From NCBI GenBank assembly GCA_937876985.1, contig CALEFT010000037.1, forward strand, positions 1 through 5,470: 5,470 bases of DNA, written 5' to 3'. Below the pieces are notes generated by a model. The model was not told the origin of the DNA and did no database searches. It saw only the letters and a list, made by a program, of their open reading frames with translations. The DNA comes from an uncultured Clostridia bacterium (GTDB lineage Bacteria > Bacillota > Clostridia > Saccharofermentanales > Saccharofermentanaceae). Positions 1 to 5,339 of the stretch are shown here, piece by piece (within the stretch, counting starts at the first letter, position 1; each line of letters starts with the position of its first letter). Both the position numbers and the translations under genes were made by a program.

Positions 1-805
1 CTTCTTCGCCCGACATAAAATTCTCTGTTACATAGTCTGCGTCAATTATTAGTCGGCCGTCTTCTGTTTTGTTTGGAGTTGATGGCAAACCTCCGCCGTC
101 TTTTATTACTGATGCTGACAAAGATATAATTCCGCCTCCAATCAAAAGCATTAGTATAAAAATTACAACCGCACCTTTTATCCCGATACCTTTATGCACT
201 TCTCCATTCTCACGCAAAAGCCTAATATTGTTAGGCTTGTTTGCATCTACAGCAATTCTTGTTTGCTGTCCCTTAAGTGGCAAATCTTTGTAATTTAAGA
301 AATTCTTAAAAGTTTCGATAGAGACATACTCCTGTCCTTCGAAGCGATAACGATATACTGGATGAACTACAACACGTATTCCCTTGTGGTGTCCAGTGCT
401 TTTTCTGTATGTATAGTATGCTATGCCCTCGCAAGTTGCATCGACAGGCTGATAATCTGCGTTTTTCTCTTTGATACTCGAGATAAGAGTCGCAAATCCT
501 ATAGAAATTGGAATTAGTGCGACCACAGCAATAACACATAGCATAGCAATAATTGCACTGCCGCCATCCACAGCTTGGCTGAATTGAATTTTCCCAAGTT
601 TTATTAGTAGCAACAACAGTATTGGCAAACCAATCAAGAATATAACTAGTAGTCCACCCAAAAACTTCTTCGCTGGTGACGCTTCTTCTTGAACTTTTAT
701 ACTGCGCTCATAGATATAATTGGTGTAACGCTCAATTAGCTCCTGGCTAGATGGCGTGAAATCGTCCTCGAAAAGCGCATACTGCAAACCCTGCTCATAC
801 TTCAT
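1..805 (-). CDS. Membrane protein with DUF3592-like domain (3' end outside window)
   Basis: The frame is open from an ATG at 805 down to the left edge: 268 codons without a stop, so the gene continues beyond the window. GAGGG lies 8 bases upstream of the ATG and supports the start. Predicted layout: charged cytoplasmic segment (residues 1-47), membrane helix (about 48-69, rich in L/I/V/G), second helix (about 83-108), soluble domain (about 117-198), third helix (about 207-233), then a polar tail beginning KDGGG and continuing out of view. The soluble part has the pattern of DUF3592 proteins: a V-x-A-x-C strand near 121-125, HPVYRYRFEGQEY (148-160) and a late strand with ANKPNNIRLL (188-197). 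The family has no defined biochemical role. Family assignment is by pattern only; the coding call and membrane topology are firm. No gene partner is visible on this strand: a terminator and its own promoter separate it from the acyl-CoA synthetase. Confidence 0.85.
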   Translation of the reverse strand, partial: MKYEQGLQYALFEDDFTPSSQELIERYTNYIYERSIKVQEEASPAKKFLGGLLVIFLIGLPILLLLLIKLGKIQFSQAVDGGSAIIAMLCVIAVVALIPISIGFATLISSIKEKNADYQPVDATCEGIAYYTYRKSTGHHKGIRVVVHPVYRYRFEGQEYVSIETFKNFLNYKDLPLKGQQTRIAVDANKPNNIRLLRENGEVHKGIGIKGAVVIFILMLLIGGGIISLSASVIKDGGGLPSTPNKTEDGRLIIDADYVTENFMSGEE

Positions 806-813
806 AATAATAG

Positions 814-818
814 CCCTC
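814..818 (-). promoter_or_regulatory. Ribosome binding site of the left-edge membrane gene
   Basis: GAGGG on the minus strand, within AAAGAGGGC, 8 bases before the ATG at 805. This fixes the start of a gene whose 3' end is not in the window. Confidence 0.75.
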
Positions 819-917
819 TTTCAAAATTATTCTTATAAAAATGGAATAAATCAATTAAGAAGACCTACAGTTGCAAGCCAAATCTTACATCAATATTTAT
901 CCCTATCCCTAGCGTTT

Positions 918-946
918 ACAATAGCACATCATCAAAACCTTTTCAA
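918..946 (-). promoter_or_regulatory. Candidate sigma-A promoter of the left-edge membrane gene
   Basis: On the minus strand, TTGAAA (946-941), a 17-base spacer, and TATTGT (923-918) preceded by TGC, which gives an extended -10. Transcription would start near 911, leaving an untranslated leader of about 105 bases in which I see no recognisable riboswitch. The -10 matches consensus at only four positions, so this is a moderate call. The rest of 806-998 is AT-rich and holds no supported gene. Confidence 0.45.
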
Positions 947-998
947 CACAAATTGCTTTCATTCGCGTTAACTACGCACTAATCCTCTATTCCCAAGC

Positions 999-1029
999 AA
1001 AAAGGCCAACTGCATTTGCAATCAGCCTT
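999..1029 (-). terminator. Intrinsic terminator of the acyl-CoA synthetase gene
   Basis: Minus-strand RNA folds with AAGGC at the base pairing to GCCUU, continued by UGAUUGCA against UGCAGUUG (including three G-U pairs). The apex is a very small A/U loop closed by GCA/UGC. Five U residues follow directly (1003-999). It lies about 40 bases after the synthetase stop codon. The plus-strand copy has no U-tract directly after the stem, so it acts on the minus strand only. Confidence 0.75.
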
Positions 1030-1069
1030 CTGGGATTTTTGTGAATCTTTTTTTCGCGAAGGGGGAAGC

Positions 1070-2812
1070 TTACTTGCCACCGCCGCCTAGGATGAGCTTC
1101 ATTTCTTCGTTGCGCTTGATTTTTTTCGTCGTGGTCTTGATGAGCTCCTCGGAAGTCAAAATCATGCCCTTGACGTATTTGTAGGTTGGGAAGGTCTTGT
1201 TGACGAGCTTGATTTTCTCCCAGATTTGAGCGCGAAGCTTGTCTTCGTCTATCTTGCCGCCCTCGAAAAGCGCGCCGCACACATTCTTGTCATATACGAC
1301 CTTGGCGCAGAGCTTGACGTTGCCGTCGTCTTCGAGCAGGCCGTAGACCATTGACTCGGAGACTTCTGGGATGTCGTTGATTAGGGCTTCGACTTCTTCT
1401 GGGAAGACCTTTTTGCCGTTTTTGAGGACGATCATGTCCTTCTTGCGACCCGTGATGAAAATGTAGCCGTCTTTGTCCTTGTAGCCGAGGTCGCCTGTGT
1501 GGAACCATCCGTTCTCCATCACGGCGCTAGTTGCTTCGTCGTTCTCGTAATAGCCGAGCATGACATTTGGGCCCTTGACCTTGAGCTCGCCGATGCCGTT
1601 CTCGTCGATGTCATCAAAAGCGACCTCGACGTTTCCCATTGGGACGCCGATTGAACCAGCACGCTTTTTCTTATAATTCTCTGCTGCAACTACTGGCGCA
1701 GTCTCTGTTAGTCCGTAGCCCTGTGCGACTTCAATTCCGAGAGCTGTCAGCCCTTCTGCGACACGCTTGTTGAGCGGTGCGCCGCCAGAAATCATGAAGC
1801 GCATCTTGCCACCTAACTCATTGATTATGTCCTTAAAGAGCTTGCGGCGTATGTCGATTCCAAAGAATAGCAAAAACTTCGATAGGCCTTTTGCAAACTT
1901 TACCATGCCCGTCTTGCCCTTCTTCTCGACACCTATCTCGATGTTCTTGTAGATTGCTTCGATTAGAAGTGGTACGCCTACGAATACGGAAACCTCGTAC
2001 TCCTTCAAGTTCTTTGCTACATAACGTAGACCGTCTGGGAATGCTGTTCTGATGCCACATGCGAACATTACTAGGAACGCCGCAGAACCAAACACATGGT
2101 GGAATGGCAAGAATGCCAAATTCGTATCTGTCGGATATAGTGGCTCGACAAGCTGCATCGCGTACACGTTCGATGCCACGTTGTTTTGTGAGAGCATTAC
2201 TGCCTTCGACATCGATGTTGTGCCGGAAGTAAAAAGCAAAATCGCCATTTTGTATGGGTCGATTTGCACATCTAGGTAGTCGCGACTTCCCGAAGCAAGA
2301 AGCGCCTTACCCTCTTCAGCGAGCTGCCAGAAGGTCTTATATTCTGCGATGTCCTCCTCCTTCTTAAGCTCGCCCATGCAAAAATACTGCGCGCCAGCAA
2401 ACTCGCCATTTGCTCTTATTTCTTTGATCGCGTCAATATATTTCTCATCGAACATAACAACGTCCGCCTTCGAACGCACGAGGCAATTCGTAAGTTCTCC
2501 AATCTGGAGTTCCTTATCGAGCGGGACTGAGACCATGCCACCGCACAGCGCCGCGAAATGTGTCGCAATCCACTCGAAGCGATTTCTTCCAATCAAGGCA
2601 ACTCTTTTACCACTAAGGCCCATCTCGAAAAACTTCGTTCCAAGCGCATTTACAATCTCTAAAGTCTGCTTATAGGAATAGTTTGTATATTCTTCTTTCT
2701 TGTTGATGATTTTCTTCACGACGTATGCCGTGTTATCGCCATAATTCTCAACTGATCTATATATAAGCTCGCGGATGTCCTTTGACTCCACTGCATCAAA
2801 ATACTTTTCCAT
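1070..2812 (-). CDS. Long-chain acyl-CoA synthetase (AMP-forming fatty-acid--CoA ligase)
   Basis: Cytoplasmic or membrane-associated enzyme that activates fatty acids in two steps: acyl-adenylate from ATP, then thioester to CoA. The 580-residue product carries the adenylate-forming core motifs in order: phosphate loop TSGTTSMSK (195-203), LPFHHVFG (235-242), GYGLTET (365-371), GWFHTGD (435-441, ribose-binding Asp441), hinge and A8 region GRKKDMIVLKNGKKVFPEE (455-473), and the C-terminal TTTKKIKR (560-567), where Lys564 is the expected adenylation lysine. Length and motif order fit the FadD/FAA1-like long-chain group rather than acetyl-CoA synthetases. Two positions differ from the textbook motifs: Ser200 replaces Gly in SGTTG, and Lys563 replaces Gly in TGKIKR. 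The tail ends GGGGK. The frame is open to an ATG at 2833, but that ATG has no ribosome binding site and its next codons form AAAGGGG, the binding site for the ATG at 2812, so 2812 is chosen. The chain-length preference cannot be read from sequence. It is divergent from the DUF1836 regulator and has its own terminator. Confidence 0.93.
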   Translation of the reverse strand: MEKYFDAVESKDIRELIYRSVENYGDNTAYVVKKIINKKEEYTNYSYKQTLEIVNALGTKFFEMGLSGKRVALIGRNRFEWIATHFAALCGGMVSVPLDKELQIGELTNCLVRSKADVVMFDEKYIDAIKEIRANGEFAGAQYFCMGELKKEEDIAEYKTFWQLAEEGKALLASGSRDYLDVQIDPYKMAILLFTSGTTSMSKAVMLSQNNVASNVYAMQLVEPLYPTDTNLAFLPFHHVFGSAAFLVMFACGIRTAFPDGLRYVAKNLKEYEVSVFVGVPLLIEAIYKNIEIGVEKKGKTGMVKFAKGLSKFLLFFGIDIRRKLFKDIINELGGKMRFMISGGAPLNKRVAEGLTALGIEVAQGYGLTETAPVVAAENYKKKRAGSIGVPMGNVEVAFDDIDENGIGELKVKGPNVMLGYYENDEATSAVMENGWFHTGDLGYKDKDGYIFITGRKKDMIVLKNGKKVFPEEVEALINDIPEVSESMVYGLLEDDGNVKLCAKVVYDKNVCGALFEGGKIDEDKLRAQIWEKIKLVNKTFPTYKYVKGMILTSEELIKTTTKKIKRNEEMKLILGGGGK

Positions 2813-2822
2813 TATTTGTGTG

Positions 2823-2829
2823 CCCCTTT
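2823..2829 (-). promoter_or_regulatory. Ribosome binding site that decides the acyl-CoA synthetase start
   Basis: AAAGGGG on the minus strand, 10 bases before the ATG at 2812. It sits inside the first codons that would follow the alternative ATG at 2833, which lies only about 9 bases from the predicted transcription start and has no purine-rich site before it. Confidence 0.75.
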
Positions 2830-2831
2830 GC

Positions 2832-2852
2832 ATCTAGTAACGAATACTAGAT
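2832..2852. promoter_or_regulatory. Perfect palindrome, probable repressor operator of the acyl-CoA synthetase
   Basis: Arms ATCTAGTA (2832-2839) and TACTAGAT (2845-2852) are exact reverse complements around the spacer ACGAA. Each arm also contains the self-complementary CTAG. The site overlaps the predicted -10 box and transcription start of the synthetase promoter, the classic position for a repressor. The binding protein is unknown; the adjacent DUF1836 protein, or a TetR-type or other fatty-acid regulator encoded elsewhere, are candidates. Confidence 0.65.
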
Positions 2853-2877
2853 TATCATATACACTATAACGCGTCAA
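2849..2877 (-). promoter_or_regulatory. Sigma-A promoter of the acyl-CoA synthetase
   Basis: On the minus strand, TTGACG (2877-2872), a 17-base spacer, and TAATCT (2854-2849) preceded by TGA, giving an extended -10. The start would be near 2842, about 30 bases before the chosen ATG. The -10 lies within the right arm of the palindrome. Confidence 0.65.
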
Positions 2878-2881
2878 CAAA

Positions 2882-2909
2882 TTGACAAGTCCCAAATATG
2901 TGATTTAAT
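2882..2909 (+). promoter_or_regulatory. Sigma-A promoter of the DUF1836 regulator
   Basis: Consensus TTGACA (2882-2887), a 16-base spacer, and TTTAAT (2904-2909) preceded by TGA, an extended -10. Transcription should begin near 2916. Its -35 box is only 4 bases from the -35 box of the opposing promoter. Confidence 0.65.
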
Positions 2910-2919
2910 TTAAGGAAAT

Positions 2920-2935
2920 GCTTTTCGAGAGGGGG
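2920..2935 (+). promoter_or_regulatory. Regulator leader element with ribosome binding site
   Basis: GCTTTTCGAG followed by AGGGGG. The purine end (AGAGGGGG, 2928-2935) is the ribosome binding site, 7 bases before the TTG start. The whole 16-base stretch matches a stretch in the reductase promoter (4625-4610, minus) at 15 of 16 positions, so it may also be a protein-binding site placed for autoregulation. Confidence 0.5.
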
Positions 2936-2942
2936 CGGTCCT

Positions 2943-3494
2943 TTGTCGCGCTTGGCGGTTTATTCGGATGAGGTTATCAAGAATTTCCATTTGCCTAGAT
3001 GGCACGAACTTCCTGAGGTTGATTTGTATATCGACCAGGTCGTGTCGCTGCTAGGCAAATATTTGTTGTCCGTGACGAAGGACGGTGCCGAACATGCCCC
3101 TATTACGAAGTCGATGATTAACAACTACGTGAAGATGGGGCTTGTTGCGGCTCCTGTCAAGAAGAAGTACAGTCGCGAGCACATCGCGCATTTGTTTGTG
3201 ATTTTTATATTGAAGCAGGTTTATAGTATCGACGAGATCTCGAAGCTGATTTCTATCGCCATCAAGACGAAGCCTGTCGACCAGGCCTACAATAGTTTTT
3301 GCGAGAATATGGAAAAGGCCGTCCATGTTACGTTCACGGCGGCCATAAAATCCATCGACTATTCACAAATTGACACGCTCACTCCAGAGCAGTATCTGCT
3401 CGGAAATGTCGCGCTCACCATCGCAGGCAAGATCCTCGTTCAGACTCAGCTTAATTCTCAAGCTTTTCGACAGCCTCCTTCAGAAGCTCAATAA
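2943..3494 (+). CDS. DUF1836 family MerR-like HTH regulator
   Basis: A 183-residue protein with the DUF1836 signature: FHLPRWHELPEVDLYIDQVV (15-34), then ITKSMINNYVKMGLV (54-68) and the wing-like KKKYSREHIAHL (73-84), followed by a helical segment KQVYSIDEISKLI (91-103). The block from 54 to 100 resembles a MerR-type DNA-binding domain, so a transcription factor is the best reading; the ligand and targets of the family are mostly unknown. From memory and unverified, B. subtilis YkrK, a repressor of htpX, belongs to this family. The start is TTG, chosen because AGAGGGGG lies 7 bases upstream and no in-frame ATG stands in a better place. The gene is divergent from the acyl-CoA synthetase, with back-to-back promoters, which suggests control of that gene and of itself. 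Its last 14 codons (170-183) overlap the end of the convergent reductase gene. I see no terminator after it. Confidence 0.88.
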   Translation: MSRLAVYSDEVIKNFHLPRWHELPEVDLYIDQVVSLLGKYLLSVTKDGAEHAPITKSMINNYVKMGLVAAPVKKKYSREHIAHLFVIFILKQVYSIDEISKLISIAIKTKPVDQAYNSFCENMEKAVHVTFTAAIKSIDYSQIDTLTPEQYLLGNVALTIAGKILVQTQLNSQAFRQPPSEAQ

Positions 3495-4569
3495 TCTCCA
3501 AATGCTGTGGGCAAACTGCTTCGCACTGTCCACAAGCAATGCAATCCGACGCCTTCCCCGAAAAGCCAGTCAAACTGCCATAGAAGAATTTTGGACGATT
3601 ATCATTCGGGAAATTTCTCTTCGTGTTCACTGCACCAAAAATATCTGGAATTCTAATTCCCATCGGGCAGCCATCGACACAATAGCGACACGAAGTGCAG
3701 CCAATTAGTGGAGTATCGAGCATCTTCTTTGTCACAAGCTCTACAGCCTTAAACTCCTCTTCGTTAAGCGGCTCAAAATCGACAAAAGTCGACAAATTGT
3801 CGGAAACCTGCTCGATTGTCGACATTCCGCTAAGAATCGTACCGATTCCCTCAAGTCCACCGACAAAACGCATAGCCCACGAAGCAACGCTCTTATCAGG
3901 ATGTATGTCCTTATAAATCTGCGCCAAATCCTCGCGCATATTCGCCAAAGTGCCGCCCTTAACTGGCTCCATAATAATCATCGGAATCTCACGTTCCTTC
4001 AAAATCTCATATAGCTTACCTGAATTTACTACCTGATTGTTCCAGTCTGCATAATTTAATTGAATCTGCACGAATTCAACCTCTGGATGCAAGTCCAAAA
4101 CCTTCTCCAAAAGCGCCGGCGTTCCATGGAATGAGAATCCAAAATGCTTAATCTTGCCCTCATCGCGCTTCTTTATCGCCCAATTGAAGCAATCGAGCTT
4201 CTCATAAACATCATAGTTGTTGCCCTCCTCAACTGAATGCAACAAATAGTAATCAAAATACTCAACACCCGTTCTCTCGAGCTGCTCCTCAAAAACCTTA
4301 TCCCTATCCTCAAGCGAATTGATCGCCCACGCCGGAAGCTTCGTCGCCATCGTGTACGCCTCACGCGGATAGCGCTTTGTAATCGCCTCCTTGACAATCT
4401 TCTCCGAATTACCGCCGTGATAAACATACGCAGTATCAAAATAGTTAAAGCCAGCCGCCAAATACTCATCGACCATCTTGCAAACCTGTTCCAAATCAAT
4501 CTGCCCATTAACCTCAGGTAGTCTCATCAAACCAAAACCGAGCTTCGGCATCTTCTTTACATCCAACAT
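3451..4569 (-). CDS. Aldo/keto reductase with two C-terminal 4Fe-4S cluster motifs
   Basis: A 372-residue two-part oxidoreductase. Residues 1 to about 285 form the aldo/keto reductase barrel: PKLGFGLMRLP (8-18) near the start, and the expected catalytic tetrad Asp45 (FDTA), Tyr50 (YVYHGG), Lys77 (ATKLP) and His111 (YLLHS). The C-terminal 90 residues carry two ferredoxin-like motifs: C291-x2-C294-x2-C297-x3-C301-P and C343-x2-C346-x2-C349-x3-C353-P, enough for two 4Fe-4S clusters. This architecture is common in strict anaerobes, where the clusters probably pass electrons to or from the barrel; substrate and electron donor are not known from sequence. The longest frame starts at 4575, but GGAGG (4581-4577) is only one base from that ATG and 7 bases from the ATG at 4569, so 4569 is preferred. 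The gene ends inside the convergent DUF1836 gene, with a 44-bp overlap and no visible terminator. Its promoter region has its own repeats. Family is near certain; substrate is unknown. Confidence 0.93.
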   Translation of the reverse strand: MLDVKKMPKLGFGLMRLPEVNGQIDLEQVCKMVDEYLAAGFNYFDTAYVYHGGNSEKIVKEAITKRYPREAYTMATKLPAWAINSLEDRDKVFEEQLERTGVEYFDYYLLHSVEEGNNYDVYEKLDCFNWAIKKRDEGKIKHFGFSFHGTPALLEKVLDLHPEVEFVQIQLNYADWNNQVVNSGKLYEILKEREIPMIIMEPVKGGTLANMREDLAQIYKDIHPDKSVASWAMRFVGGLEGIGTILSGMSTIEQVSDNLSTFVDFEPLNEEEFKAVELVTKKMLDTPLIGCTSCRYCVDGCPMGIRIPDIFGAVNTKRNFPNDNRPKFFYGSLTGFSGKASDCIACGQCEAVCPQHLEIIELLKEAVEKLEN

Positions 4570-4576
4570 AAGCATT

Positions 4577-4581
4577 CCTCC
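4577..4581 (-). promoter_or_regulatory. Ribosome binding site that decides the reductase start
   Basis: GGAGG on the minus strand is one base from the ATG at 4575, too close for initiation, and 7 bases from the in-frame ATG at 4569, an ideal distance. Confidence 0.75.
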
Positions 4582-4600
4582 GCGAAAATAATCTAATTTC

Positions 4601-4627
4601 AGTATATCACCCCTTCTCGAAAAGCAA
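4601..4627 (-). promoter_or_regulatory. Promoter of the aldo/keto reductase
   Basis: On the minus strand, TATACT (4606-4601) preceded by TGA forms a good extended -10. The only -35-like hexamer is TTGCTT (4627-4622) at a short 15-base spacing, so the promoter may depend on the extended -10 or on an activator. The spacer contains the GCTTTTCGAG element. Confidence 0.55.
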
Positions 4628-4642
4628 GCGTGCTCTTTTCGA
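4617..4642. repeat. Imperfect inverted repeat at the reductase promoter
   Basis: On the plus strand, TCGAAAAGCA and TGCTCTTTTCGA face each other around AGCG: nearly all positions pair, with a two-base bulge on the right arm. There is no U-tract on either side, so it is not an ordinary terminator. It covers the -35 side of the reductase promoter. Read as direct repeats instead, GCTTTCGAAAAG and GCTTTTCGAGAAG lie about 22 bases apart on the minus strand, two helical turns. An operator is a reasonable inference. Confidence 0.5.
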
Positions 4643-4679
4643 AAGCGGTAAAATTATAGCCACGAATCCTAAATTTTTG

Positions 4680-4720
4680 CCATAAATAAAACAGATGCCA
4701 GTGGAAAACCCACGGGCACC
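4680..4720 (-). terminator. Intrinsic terminator of the PH-domain gene
   Basis: Minus-strand RNA pairs GGUGCC with GGCAUC and GUGG with CCAC, with one C-U mismatch between them and a five-base loop (GUUUU). The tail UGUUUUAUUU follows. It lies about 27 bases after the tandem stop codons of the PH-domain gene and before the reductase promoter, so the two genes are probably separate transcripts. Confidence 0.7.
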
Positions 4721-4747
4721 TTAGTAAAGAAGCATTTTTTGAATCTA

Positions 4748-5122
4748 TTATAGCATGTGTTCAGAAATGATCGCGCAAAGTCCTGCCATATTTGTACCGC
4801 GAGCAAATTCAAATCTTACATGACCTAAACCAGAGAAATACAAATCTAACTCGCCGTCAAGGTCGAGCGAGCCTGCAGTCTCAACGGAGAACGCCTGAAT
4901 CTTGCTATATGGAAGAACAGTAAAGTCCTTCTTCGAGCCTGTAATCCCCTGAACATTAATAGAGATAATTCGCTTGTTAGTAAATACAACTCCGTCACGA
5001 ATTCCCTTATATGTTGTAATTATCTCTTCGCCAGAAGTTAGGAGTAAATCAACATACTGAGCATATGTCGAATTACTCACCTGACTTAACTTAATAAAAA
5101 AAGCATTATCAAAATCAATCAT
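4748..5122 (-). CDS. Small PH-domain protein (bPH_1 / PF08000 type)
   Basis: A 124-residue soluble protein without signal peptide or membrane helix; the whole length is one pleckstrin-homology-like domain. Diagnostic strings are VFTNKRIISI (46-55), GITGSKKDF (59-67), and PYSKIQAFSVETAG (71-84) followed by SLDLDGELDLYFSGLG (85-100), with the usual C-terminal helix (about 109-124). Bacterial proteins of this family have no assigned reaction; some members form oligomeric rings in crystals and a scaffold role has been suggested, but nothing here identifies a partner. The ATG is well set: GAGG (5133-5130, within GAGGTGAT) lies 7 bases upstream. The gene ends with TAA directly followed by TAG. It stands between an rRNA/tRNA terminator and its own terminator, so it is probably monocistronic. 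Confidence 0.9.
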   Translation of the reverse strand: MIDFDNAFFIKLSQVSNSTYAQYVDLLLTSGEEIITTYKGIRDGVVFTNKRIISINVQGITGSKKDFTVLPYSKIQAFSVETAGSLDLDGELDLYFSGLGHVRFEFARGTNMAGLCAIISEHML

Positions 5123-5167
5123 CTTATCACCTCATGTGTTTCGAACGTTCTTTTTATGCGTTTTCAA

Positions 5168-5189
5168 AATAGCTCCCTTATTAGCTATT
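5168..5189. repeat. Short inverted repeat upstream of the PH-domain gene
   Basis: AATAGCT and AGCTATT are exact reverse complements separated by eight bases (CCCTTATT on the plus strand), about 45 bases upstream of the start codon. It could be a leader hairpin or operator; the region is AT-rich, so chance is possible. Confidence 0.35.
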
Positions 5190-5254
5190 AAACACATAGA
5201 TATAATACATTACGTTTGTAGTTTGCATATGTAGATTTTATTAACAAATATACA

Positions 5255-5284
5255 AATATCTTTTATTCATTAACATCGTGTCAA
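5255..5284 (-). promoter_or_regulatory. Candidate promoter of the PH-domain gene
   Basis: A perfect TTGACA (5284-5279) on the minus strand stands just after the tRNA terminator. The best -10 at legal spacing is the poor GATATT (5260-5255, 18-base spacer). Other AT-rich hexamers nearer the gene are possible, for example TATTAT around 5207-5202. The position is plausible, the exact promoter uncertain. Confidence 0.35.
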
Positions 5285-5300
5285 CTTCACATTTTTATAT

Positions 5301-5336
5301 AAAAAGAAAGCTCCAAGTCAAATGACTTGAAGCTTT
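5301..5336 (-). terminator. Intrinsic terminator of the rRNA-tRNA transcript
   Basis: The 14-base arms at 5307-5320 and 5323-5336 pair along their full length with a single G-U pair and a minimal loop. On the minus strand UUUC and then UUUUU (5305-5301) follow. The stem begins 3 bases after the CCA end of tRNA-Asn, so this closes the rRNA/tRNA transcription unit. Confidence 0.9.
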
Positions 5337-5339
5337 GCT

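Noticed and set aside
756..971. Plus-strand open frame of 71 codons across the membrane gene start and its promoter region
   Set aside because: It runs antisense to the well-supported start of the membrane gene, has low-complexity content and no ribosome binding site.
1053..1060. TTCGCGAA palindrome after the synthetase stop codon
   Set aside because: It is too short for a terminator and lacks a U-tract in the right place; the hairpin at 999-1029 explains termination better.
987..1280. Basic minus-strand frame of 97 codons over the synthetase 3' end and its terminator
   Set aside because: It is out of frame with the conserved C-terminal motifs of the synthetase, and reads through the terminator hairpin.
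3510..3530. TGTGG/CCACA inverted arms downstream of the DUF1836 stop as a possible terminator
   Set aside because: The arms are short and far apart, no U-tract follows, and they lie in reductase sequence coding a conserved cysteine motif.
4173..4508. Arginine-rich minus-strand frame of 111 codons
   Set aside because: It is a shifted reading of the aldo/keto reductase, whose catalytic residues lie in the other frame; the arginine excess is a by-product of codon shift.
5143..5150. GAACGTTC, resembling an SOS (LexA) box
   Set aside because: The Gram-positive LexA box needs four bases between GAAC and GTTC; here there are none. An 8-base palindrome alone is weak evidence.
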